DNA of 33,566 bases from JBBDWJ01 sp040902925 (GTDB lineage: Bacteria > Acidobacteriota > Terriglobia > Bryobacterales > UBA6623): NCBI GenBank assembly GCA_040902925.1, contig JBBDWJ010000143.1, forward strand, positions 1-33,566, read 5' to 3'. Of the stretch, positions 7,387-14,120 are shown piece by piece. The translations under genes were made by a program, and so were the position numbers. Numbering within the stretch: position 1 is the stretch's first letter; each line of letters starts with the position of its first letter. The notes below the pieces were generated by a model, which made no database searches, was not told where the DNA came from, and was given only the letters and a program-made list of their open reading frames with translations.

Positions 7387-9042
7387 GTGTGGAAAACTCG
7401 AAGGTCTCGTACAATCCTGCGTTGCTGCCTGTTCGTCGCTTTCCTGCTGGCGCTTGGCTATGCCCAGGTGCGCGATGAGTTGCGTCCCGAATTCGCGGCG
7501 CAGCTCGAAATCGTCGTCGAACAAACCGGCACGGGTGAGGTCGTTCCGGCCCGGGCGTATCTGTTCCGCAGCGGCCAGCCGTTCCGGTTGAGTCCGGTCG
7601 ACAGCCACCTGCCGTTGCGGGTCGACCTGTATTACCGCGAGAGAGTCTGGCGGCAGGCCGATCGCCCCACGGTGCTCGAAGTGACCGCGCGGGATCTCTC
7701 CCACTTCCTGCTCCTCGATGGCCGCGCCAAGTTTGACCTGCCGGCGTGGGACGAATACCGGCTCGAGGTCTATCGCGGCTTTTTCTTCAAACCGGCCGTG
7801 GTCGAGTTCTCGCTGCGGGCCGCGGAGCAAAAGCGAATCGTCGTGCGACTCGATCCGATCGCTCCGGATCGCCAAAAAGGCTGGGTCGCGGCGGACGATC
7901 ATATCCACCTGATGCGCGACCGCGAGGACGACGAACTGTTTCTTCGCTGGATGCAGGCGGAAGATCTCGCCGTCGGGAACTTCCTGGAGCTCCAGCGCCA
8001 GCAGCACGCCGCCGTGCAGTACGGCTTTGGGACCGAAGCCGAGGCCCGCTTGCCGGGTTACTCGATCCGGTCCGGCCACGAGTCCCGCAGCCTTTTCTAT
8101 GGTCATGTGCTGTTTCTCGGACCGCGCCAAATGATTCGGCCATTGAGCGTCGGGACTGAGTACGCCAACTCGCCCGAGGCGTATCCCTTCCCCGCGTTGC
8201 TGTTTGATCAGGGCCGCAAGGCGGGGGCCGTGGTGGGGTTTGCGCATTTCTACGGCAGCCAGCCGAACTCGACGCTGCTCATGGACCTCGCGCTCGGCAA
8301 AATCGACTTCATCGAATTGTTCCAGTTTGGCCAGCTTCATACCCAGCCCTGGTATGAGCTGCTGAACGGCGGGTTCCGCGCCGTGGGGCTGGCCGGCAGC
8401 GACTTTCCCGCCAACATCGGCCGGTTTGACACCTGGCCGCGTGCTTTCCCGCTGTTGGGGCCCGAGCGCGCCCTGGTGAAGACGAACCCGGGCGAGTCCG
8501 CATACGAGGCCTGGGCGGAAGGAGTGCGCAAGGGCGCAGTCGTTGTGACGAATGGGCCGCTGCTCGACTTTACAGTTGAGGGGCACGGTCCCGGAGACGT
8601 GATTCGCTGGGACGGCGAGTCGTCGAACGCCGTGGGTACCGCCTCCGCCGTCTTCCACCGGCCCATCAAGAAACTCGAAATCGTGGCCAACGGGCAAGTC
8701 GTGGCTTCGCGTGCCGCCGGCGAAGCGGAAACCGAAGTCTCTCTGCAGTTCAACGCGCCAATCACGGAAAGCACCTGGGTCGCCGCGCGTGTGCAGGCCA
8801 TCCACAACGAAGGTGAGCCGGAGATCTGGGCGCACTCGAACCCGGTCTATTTATTGAAGGAAGGCAAGCCCGTATACGTCGAGGCGGACCGCCGGGCGCT
8901 TCTCGATCGTTGGACGAAAGAGGCCGAGTACTACCGGAATCCCGCCCTGGTGTTTGCCGACGAAGGCCAGCGCCAGGCGCTGCTGAACAGCGTGCAGGAG
9001 ACCTTCCGCCTGCTGAGCGCCAAGCCGTCAGACGGGAACTGA
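7387..9042 (+). CDS. Exported CehA/McbA family metallohydrolase
   Basis: A protein of about 551 residues of the CehA/McbA family, PHP-fold metallohydrolases named for carbaryl and methyl-carbamate hydrolases but mostly of unknown substrate. It begins with a Sec signal peptide (CLFVAFLLALGYAQ). A beta-rich N-terminal domain (about 40-160) precedes the PHP domain, which opens with WVAADDHIHLM (His172 and His174 as the HxH metal pair) and continues through LFYGHVLFLGP, AVVGFAHFYGS and the FRAVGLAGSDFP segment, all typical of the family. The C-terminal third has beta-sandwich-like strands (IKKLEIVANGQVV). The longer start at 7339 adds 16 residues before the signal and lies upstream of the likely transcription start. 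Confidence 0.88.
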   Translation: MWKTRRSRTILRCCLFVAFLLALGYAQVRDELRPEFAAQLEIVVEQTGTGEVVPARAYLFRSGQPFRLSPVDSHLPLRVDLYYRERVWRQADRPTVLEVTARDLSHFLLLDGRAKFDLPAWDEYRLEVYRGFFFKPAVVEFSLRAAEQKRIVVRLDPIAPDRQKGWVAADDHIHLMRDREDDELFLRWMQAEDLAVGNFLELQRQQHAAVQYGFGTEAEARLPGYSIRSGHESRSLFYGHVLFLGPRQMIRPLSVGTEYANSPEAYPFPALLFDQGRKAGAVVGFAHFYGSQPNSTLLMDLALGKIDFIELFQFGQLHTQPWYELLNGGFRAVGLAGSDFPANIGRFDTWPRAFPLLGPERALVKTNPGESAYEAWAEGVRKGAVVVTNGPLLDFTVEGHGPGDVIRWDGESSNAVGTASAVFHRPIKKLEIVANGQVVASRAAGEAETEVSLQFNAPITESTWVAARVQAIHNEGEPEIWAHSNPVYLLKEGKPVYVEADRRALLDRWTKEAEYYRNPALVFADEGQRQALLNSVQETFRLLSAKPSDGN

Positions 9043-9058
9043 TCGCTTCGGCATTTCG

Positions 9059-9082
9059 GACTACGGATCTGACTACGGATCT
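9059..9082. repeat. Tandem 12-base direct repeat
   Basis: GACTACGGATCT occurs twice head to tail (9059-9070 and 9071-9082), immediately after the CehA/McbA stop codon. No function is evident; replication slippage is the simplest explanation. Confidence 0.8.
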
Positions 9083-9146
9083 AGGGCCAGGCGCGCCATG
9101 GATGTCTCTCACGGCACACGCAACGCCAAGGGAAATCGGTCTGAGG

Positions 9147-9192
9147 AAAAAAAAGCCGGGCGGGTTATTGGCTCCGGAAGGAACCCGCCCGG
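9147..9192 (-). terminator. Strong intrinsic terminator on the minus strand
   Basis: Perfect 11-bp arms CCGGGCGGGTT (9156-9166) and AACCCGCCCGG (9182-9192) enclose a 15-nt loop. Read on the minus strand the stem is followed by C and eight T residues (9147-9154). It lies directly downstream of the minus-strand transcription unit that starts near 9720. It would also place a GC-rich hairpin after the plus-strand CehA/McbA gene, but the U-tract only suits the minus strand. Confidence 0.85.
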
Positions 9193-9720
9193 TCCATCTC
9201 TAGTCGCCTGGGGTGGGCGACACAGGAAGAGGGGTTACATCTAGGGGTTGAGGATCAAAATCTGTCGCTCTCGCACGAGCGCCGCCTGCCAGGGCCACTG
9301 GCATCGCCTCCAGGGTCCGCGACAGCCCGTTAGGGCTTCGCCGGCAGGCGGCGCCGGACAATTCCTTGCGGTCACGCTGGCCCCCGAATGGGGTCGCCAC
9401 TAGCTCAGCGCCCGCGATAGCCGTATTCCATTTCGCCATGGGCCGCTTGAAACTCTGCTGCCCCGGTTCGGCCACCCGCGCCCTCGGGCGCGGCGTCTCG
9501 TGGTCCGCCTGGTTCTGTTCTTTTCGGCGGAAAAACTCAACCCAAGAGGACTCCAGGGCAGGTTCGATCCGCGGGCAGCTTGTTTTCGCGGATTCGACCG
9601 CCACCGGACCTAGCCGAGGCGCCGCACTAACCCAGGCGCTTGACTGTTTGCCTAGACTGCCTGGGTTTCTCATCGAGTATCCGTTTTTCAGGTGGCCTTC
9701 TTAATAAGTAACTGCTTACT
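9147..9720 (-). ncRNA. Candidate structured noncoding RNA, about 570 nt, unknown family
   Basis: This minus-strand unit runs from a clear promoter (-10 at 9727-9732) to a strong intrinsic terminator (9147-9192). Its interior is unusually self-complementary: 9-bp perfect arms at 9629-9637/9659-9667; a bulged stem of about 14 bp at 9557-9572/9588-9602 with a perfect ATCCGC/GCGGAT core; 8-bp perfect arms with a 2-nt loop at 9476-9483/9486-9493; and 12-bp perfect arms at 9279-9290/9343-9354 enclosing a second hairpin (AGCCC, GTTA, GGGCT at 9324-9337, flanked by GCGA/TCGC). It lacks tRNA-like ends and the RNase P and SRP signature loops, so it is not one of the standard RNAs. An open frame (9200-9673, 157 codons) spans most of it but encodes no recognisable protein and has no ribosome-binding site; a coding interpretation is the main alternative. 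Confidence 0.42.
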
Positions 9721-9721
9721 T
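9706..9721. promoter_or_regulatory. TetR-like palindromic operator 1
   Basis: A 16-bp palindrome with perfect 6-bp arms AAGTAA and TTACTT around the centre CTGC (GCAG on the minus strand). It overlaps the predicted transcription start of the minus-strand unit, a classical repressor position. Size and symmetry resemble operators of TetR-family repressors; no regulator gene lies in the window. Confidence 0.5.
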
Positions 9722-9726
9722 TTGAG

Positions 9727-9755
9727 ATGCTATCACGGACTTTTCTGGAACGCAA
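9727..9755 (-). promoter_or_regulatory. Sigma-70-type promoter reading into the candidate RNA
   Basis: On the minus strand TTGCGT (9755-9750) and TAGCAT (9732-9727) are separated by 17 bases. The palindromic operators lie just downstream (9706-9721) and just upstream (9761-9776), and the surrounding 120 bases are markedly AT-rich compared with the rest of the window. Confidence 0.55.
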
Positions 9756-9760
9756 TAAAA

Positions 9761-9776
9761 AAGTGAGCAGTCACTG
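9761..9776. promoter_or_regulatory. TetR-like palindromic operator 2
   Basis: AGTGA and TCACT (5-bp perfect arms, 9762-9766 and 9771-9775) flank GCAG, the same centre as operator 1 read on the minus strand. The two sites fit one consensus AAGTRAGCAGTYACT. Their centres are 55 bp apart, about five helical turns, placing both on the same DNA face around the promoter. Confidence 0.45.
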
Positions 9777-9819
9777 AGAAAAAAATGAGCGAGCTATCGC
9801 ACGCCGCTGAGTTGGCCGA

Positions 9820-10530
9820 TCAAAGATTCGGGGTGACGGGCTGATGCCTTGTGTCTAGTAGTGGATCCCTCCACACCCGGCCGGTTTCGAGCGGCTCGAT
9901 CGCCTGCACGCACACGCAAGAAACAGGCCTCATCATCTTGCGTTCCCGCGTCAGTGAAGAGAAACCGGCCTCCCGCAGGCTGGAGTGTAGCGCAGCGTCC
10001 ACGGCGTCGACATTTCTTTCGGTGGCGCCCGGCAAGCGTGGCTGAACAGCCACAGTAATGGCTCCGCCCGGCTTCAGCACGCGGCGGATTTCATGCATCA
10101 CGCGAGGCAGGTCACCGCAGAACTGCAACGAATTGATCGCGAACACCTTGTCGAAGGAATTGGCCGGATAGGGAATGCGCTCCGCCGACGCGCACAGCAA
10201 CTCCACCAAGCCCGCTTCGACTGCGACCGAGTTGCGCCGGCTGGCCTGCCTCACCATCTCGCGGGATACATCGACCCCCGCGACAAAGCCGTGTTCGACC
10301 TGCTCACTAACGCGAAGGATATCGACGCCGGGACCGAAACCAATCTCGAGAACGTGATCCCCCGGCCGAACGTTCAGCAGCGCGAGGACCCATTCGCTTC
10401 GCCGGCGGTTCTTGAGCGCCAATAAGTGGCCGGCTAGCCATCCCAGAACCCCGCTGGGCCGGGAAAACTGCCGCCGCCAGCCGGTTTGGCATCCGGCCGC
10501 GCCCGAGACTTGCGTCAAGCAGGAATCCAT
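9820..10530 (-). CDS. Class I SAM-dependent methyltransferase (UbiE/Methyltransf_11 type)
   Basis: About 236 residues with a Rossmann-type methyltransferase core. Motif I is DHVLEIGFGPGVDI (58-71), followed by VAGVDVSREMVRQA (acidic residue of motif II), LCASAERIPYPANSFDKVFAINSLQF (motifs III/IV), and RRVLKPGGAITVAV. The N-terminal QFSRPSGVLGWLAGHLLALKN segment is shared by a common group of small bacterial methyltransferases of unknown substrate. The frame stays open upstream to 10722, but the extra 64 residues are Arg/Ser-rich and look noncoding, so the ATG at 10530 is chosen; it has no good ribosome-binding site. Downstream on the same strand lies the candidate RNA unit. Confidence 0.85.
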   Translation of the reverse strand: MDSCLTQVSGAAGCQTGWRRQFSRPSGVLGWLAGHLLALKNRRRSEWVLALLNVRPGDHVLEIGFGPGVDILRVSEQVEHGFVAGVDVSREMVRQASRRNSVAVEAGLVELLCASAERIPYPANSFDKVFAINSLQFCGDLPRVMHEIRRVLKPGGAITVAVQPRLPGATERNVDAVDAALHSSLREAGFSSLTRERKMMRPVSCVCVQAIEPLETGRVWRDPLLDTRHQPVTPNL

Positions 10531-11100
10531 GGGTTTTCTGGTTTTCTTGACCAGCTTCTGAACGCAATACGAAACACGGAGCGGCCATGTTCCCGTTTTC
10601 TGACGGCGCGACGAGGCGGCCTGTGTCGATTCGGATCGCTCGTGATTCTCGCCGTTCGCTGCACGGCGGCACGCGTCCCGCTCGTCCCACATTCGCAATA
10701 AGCGAATGCGCATGGCCCGCAAACTTTCATCGAATTAGACGCGAGCCTGGCTGGAAAGTAAGGTGGAAGCTCTACGGATTTTGTAGTGACGAGGAAATTG
10801 CTGTGAGCGAAGGGGATAGGAGACTCAGCGACAGGCGGCCAGTGCCGGAACAAACCCAAAAGCTATCGGGCCGTGGCTCGACCTTCGCGCTCCGGGCCGT
10901 CATTCCGCCTGCGCTACCCGTCTGCTATGCTGCATCGTCCTGCCGCGCCCCGCGACTGTGGCCGGATGCAATCCGCCGGAGGTGAGCGTAGAATTGGCTG
11001 GAACGCATCCGTGATGCAACGATCGCGCCCATATCGTTCGCTAGTGCAACGCATGATCCACGGCAGCGATGAGTCTGCGTATCGCGATGACGGGTAGCCG
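10531..11100. other. 570-base region without a supported gene
   Basis: This divergent intergenic region separates the methyltransferase and the M81 peptidase. Frames open here give basic, low-information peptides. The one ordered element is a 19-bp palindrome (10690-10708): CATTCGC and GCGAATG around AATAA, about 160 bases upstream of the methyltransferase start, a possible operator or leader hairpin. No convincing promoter or RNA motif was recognised. Confidence 0.45.
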
Positions 11101-12666
11101 ATGTTCCTGATGGGTCAAACATATTTCATGAGCACCCTCCTGCTGTTTGCCGCCGCTGCGGTGCTGGCCGCGCAAGGGCGCCCTCCACGCATTGCCGTGG
11201 GCGGCATCCTCCATGAGTCGAACACCTTTTCCAAAGAGCTGACGGATCTCGACGACTTCGAGACGGGCATGATCCGCCGCGGCGAGGAAATCGAAAAGGA
11301 GTTCGCGCACTCCGCGCACGAAGTTGGCGGTTACTTCGAAGGCGCGCAGAAATTCGGCCTGGAACTCGTCCAAACGATTGTCGCCAACGCAACGCCCGCC
11401 GGTCCCGTGACCGATCAAGCGCTTGACAGCCTGACGGCGGAGTTGATCGAGCGGATTCAAAAGGCGGGGCGGCTGGACGGGTTGTTGTTGGCGCTGCACG
11501 GCGCGATGGTGACCGCAAGCTATCCCGACGGGGACGCTGAAGTCCTGCGCCGGCTTCGAAAAGCGTTGGGCGCCGAACTGCCGATTGTCGTGACGCACGA
11601 CGCCCATGCCAACGTCGCGCCGGAAGAAGTGCGTCTCTCGACGGCGCTGGTGATTTACAAAGAGGTCCCGCACATCGATCAGCGCGAGCGAGGCGTGCAG
11701 GCCGCGCAAATCATGGCGCGCATCGTCAACGAAGGCGCCCGCCCGACGCAGGCAATCGAGAAGCCGCCGCTGCTCTACAACATCCTCTACCACAACACTA
11801 AGCGCGAGCCGATGCTGCCGCTGGTGGACGAGGCTCGCCGATTGGAGCGCGAGAATCCAAAAATCCTCGCGGTGAGCGTGCCGGTTGGTTATCAATACGC
11901 GGATGTGCCGCAGATGGGGCCCAGCGTTGTGGTCGTCACCGACGGCGATATGGAATTAGCCCAACAGGAAGCGAAACGGCTCGCCGCGATGATGTGGGAC
12001 CACCGCCACGTCATGAAACTCGACCTGCCCGATGCTCGCGAAGCCGTGCGGCGCGCCATGGCCGCGGAAAAGGCGCCGGTGGTGCTCGTCGAGATGGGCG
12101 ACAACATCGGTGGTGGCTCCGCCGGCGACAGTACATTCCTGCTGCGGCAGCTCATCGAGCAAAAAGCGCAGGGCTACGTTTCAGCGATCTACGACCCCGC
12201 GGCCGTTCAAGCCGCCGTTCGCGCCGGCATCGGAGGAAATTTCGATCTCGACGTCGGCGGCAAAACCGACGCATTGCACGGCGAGCCGGTGCGCGTTCGC
12301 GGCCGGGTGAAGCTGCTCTACGACGGCGAGTACGTCGAGACCGCTGCCCGCCACGGAGGGCGGCGCTATCTCGACCAGGGTTTGACGGCGGTGATCCACG
12401 CCGAAGGCTCGACCCCGGACCTGCCGAACGTGGTGCTGCTCAACAGCAAGCGCCACACGCCGTTCAGTCTGGGCCAACTCACCAGCGCCGGCATTCAACC
12501 GGAAAAGCAAAAGATCTTAGTGGTCAAAGCCGCGGTGGCGTTTCGCGCCGCCTACGAGCCGATCGCGGGAACCATCATCGAAGTCGATACGGCCGGGTTG
12601 ACGGCTGTCAATCCCCAGCGCTTCACCTACAAGCGGGTCCGGCCGGAGTTACATGGTCTACGCTGA
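11101..12666 (+). CDS. Exported M81 family metallopeptidase (MlrC-like)
   Basis: A 521-residue protein of the M81 (DUF1485 plus MlrC C-terminal) family, named for the MlrC step in microcystin degradation but widespread and generally of unknown substrate. Family landmarks are IAVGGILHESNTFS (31-44), LLALHGAMVTA (His133), THDAHANV (165-172), KEVPHIDQRERG (187-198), and the second-domain DNIGGGSAGDST (334-345). A hydrophobic leader (STLLLFAAAAVLAAQG, 11-26) indicates export, unlike most cytoplasmic M81 proteins. ATG codons at 11101, 11110 and 11128 are all possible; 11128 would give the tidiest signal peptide. It opens a plus-strand run of exported hydrolases. Confidence 0.9.
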   Translation: MFLMGQTYFMSTLLLFAAAAVLAAQGRPPRIAVGGILHESNTFSKELTDLDDFETGMIRRGEEIEKEFAHSAHEVGGYFEGAQKFGLELVQTIVANATPAGPVTDQALDSLTAELIERIQKAGRLDGLLLALHGAMVTASYPDGDAEVLRRLRKALGAELPIVVTHDAHANVAPEEVRLSTALVIYKEVPHIDQRERGVQAAQIMARIVNEGARPTQAIEKPPLLYNILYHNTKREPMLPLVDEARRLERENPKILAVSVPVGYQYADVPQMGPSVVVVTDGDMELAQQEAKRLAAMMWDHRHVMKLDLPDAREAVRRAMAAEKAPVVLVEMGDNIGGGSAGDSTFLLRQLIEQKAQGYVSAIYDPAAVQAAVRAGIGGNFDLDVGGKTDALHGEPVRVRGRVKLLYDGEYVETAARHGGRRYLDQGLTAVIHAEGSTPDLPNVVLLNSKRHTPFSLGQLTSAGIQPEKQKILVVKAAVAFRAAYEPIAGTIIEVDTAGLTAVNPQRFTYKRVRPELHGLR

Positions 12667-12801
12667 CCGGCGTCGCGGGGGCAATCCGAGCCGCCGGCGT
12701 AAGCCCGCGCTAACCCCGAGCCTTCGCGGCCGCGTACGAGCACCGCTCGACTCGCCCGTTGAGGCTAAGCTGACCCGCACGGCTCGGAGTGACGATTCAA
12801 A

Positions 12802-13971
12802 ATGGCTATGAGAAAACTTGCGTTGGCCGTCTGTTTGACATCGCTGTGCGCGGCGCAGAGCCTGCATGAACGGGCGTTCGTGATGGACGCGCATGTCCAC
12901 GTGATGAGCCGCCAGCTCCTTCAAGGCGTGGAATTCGGCGACCGTCTGCCCGACGGCCACGTCGATCTGCCACGGCTACAAGCCGGCGGCATCGATGCCG
13001 TGTTTTTCTCGGTGTACACGCCGGAAGCCTACTACCCCGCGCGTCACGAAGTGAAAAACACGTTCCGAGTCATCGAGCTCGCGCTCGACCAGATCGAAAA
13101 GAACAAGGATCGCATTGAGCTGGCTTTAAACGCTTCGGACCTCGAGCGCATCGCGCGCTCCGGCAAAGTAGCGGCCTTTCTCGACCTCGAAGGGGCCTTC
13201 GACCTCGACGGCGATCTGCACGTCCTGCGCGCGCTCTACCGGCTCGGGCTGCGTTCTCTCCAACTCACCGCTCACAATTACACGAACGAGTTCGCCGACT
13301 CCTGCTGCGATATTCCGAAGTGGGGCGGTTTGAACGAACGCGGCCGCCGCGTAATTCGCGAGATGAATCGCCTGGGGATGGTGATCAACGTGGCCCACGG
13401 CTCGAATGAAACGATCCTGCAGACGGCGGCCGAGAGTGAAGACCCGGTGATATACACGCACGGAGGGTTTCGGCATTTCATCGACATCACGCGGCTGATC
13501 AGCGACGAGGCAGCCAAGGCCGTCGCGGCGAAGGGTGGAGTCGTCGGCCTGCAGTTCGGAAACTCGCTCAACAATCCCGAGTACTTCCGCTGGAAGCACA
13601 ACGGCCCGCTAGTGTCGGATATTTCGACCAAACTGGAGCAGTACAAGTCGATGACGATCGAGCAAGTCGATCAAGAAACAGTGAAGGACCTTCCCATGGT
13701 TACGCTGCCGGGTTCGACGCCAGAGCAATACCAGATGGGAGTCGACCAGCTCGCCCGCGTTATCGACTACGGCGTCAACCTGCTCGGCGAAGACCACATA
13801 GCCCTGGGCTCGGATTTCGACGGCGGCCCGCTGCTGCCGCGAGAGATGAAAGATGCAAGCGACTACGGGCAAATCACCATCGCCCTGCAAAAGCTGGGCT
13901 ACAGCGAACAACGCATCCAAAAAATCTTGGGAGCCAACCTACTGCGAGTAATTCGCGAAGTAACTGAGTAG
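12802..13971 (+). CDS. Exported M19 membrane-dipeptidase-type metallopeptidase
   Basis: A 389-residue M19 (renal dipeptidase) family enzyme expected to hydrolyse dipeptides, often with D-residues at the C-terminal position, using a binuclear zinc centre in a TIM barrel. A short signal peptide (LALAVCLTSLCAAQ) predicts export. Metal-ligand positions match the family spacing: His31/His33 in MDAHVHV, Glu130 in FLDLEGAF, His199 in INVAHGS and His220 in YTHGGF; LTAHNYTNEFADSC (155-168) and LGSDFDG are also typical. The family's usual HxD at the first site is HxH here. It lies 135 bases after the M81 gene on the same strand; CAGGCA-type palindromes follow its stop immediately. Confidence 0.92.
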   Translation: MAMRKLALAVCLTSLCAAQSLHERAFVMDAHVHVMSRQLLQGVEFGDRLPDGHVDLPRLQAGGIDAVFFSVYTPEAYYPARHEVKNTFRVIELALDQIEKNKDRIELALNASDLERIARSGKVAAFLDLEGAFDLDGDLHVLRALYRLGLRSLQLTAHNYTNEFADSCCDIPKWGGLNERGRRVIREMNRLGMVINVAHGSNETILQTAAESEDPVIYTHGGFRHFIDITRLISDEAAKAVAAKGGVVGLQFGNSLNNPEYFRWKHNGPLVSDISTKLEQYKSMTIEQVDQETVKDLPMVTLPGSTPEQYQMGVDQLARVIDYGVNLLGEDHIALGSDFDGGPLLPREMKDASDYGQITIALQKLGYSEQRIQKILGANLLRVIREVTE

Positions 13972-14100
13972 CACAGGCAATCCTGCCTGTGCCGGCTGCG
14001 CAACCTTGCCGTGCAAAGTAGGGACAGGCGCTCCCACCTGTCGGTCCGGTCGAAGGCCTAGCCGCAAGAAAAACCAGAGCACAGACAAGATTGTCTGTGC
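13971..14100. repeat. Three CAGGCA-type palindromes between convergent genes
   Basis: Copy 1 (13971-13992): GCACAGGCA and TGCCTGTGC around ATCC, starting at the last base of the M19 stop codon. Copy 2 (14023-14042): GACAGGCG and CACCTGTC around CTCC, one mismatch. Copy 3 (14079-14100): GCACAGACA and TGTCTGTGC around AGAT. The arms co-vary between copies while pairing is kept, so the hairpin rather than the exact sequence is conserved. The cluster fills the gap between two convergent genes and might terminate or protect both transcripts. Confidence 0.75.
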
Positions 14101-14120
14101 CACGCCCTTATCTTCCGAGC

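Noticed and set aside
7348..8835. 495-codon open frame on the minus strand
   Set aside because: Antisense to the CehA/McbA gene, whose motifs and signal peptide are clear; the antisense product has no recognisable features.
9200..9673. 157-codon minus-strand open frame within the candidate RNA
   Set aside because: No ribosome-binding site or recognisable domain, and the region is dominated by long perfect stems; kept only as an alternative to the RNA interpretation.
9147..9720. tmRNA or RNase P RNA
   Set aside because: No tRNA-like ends, tag-like frame, or GAGGAAAGUCCG signature were found in the minus-strand sequence.
10531..10722. N-terminal extension of the methyltransferase
   Set aside because: The 64 extra residues are Arg/Ser-rich without family counterpart; the conserved methyltransferase N-terminus begins just after the ATG at 10530.
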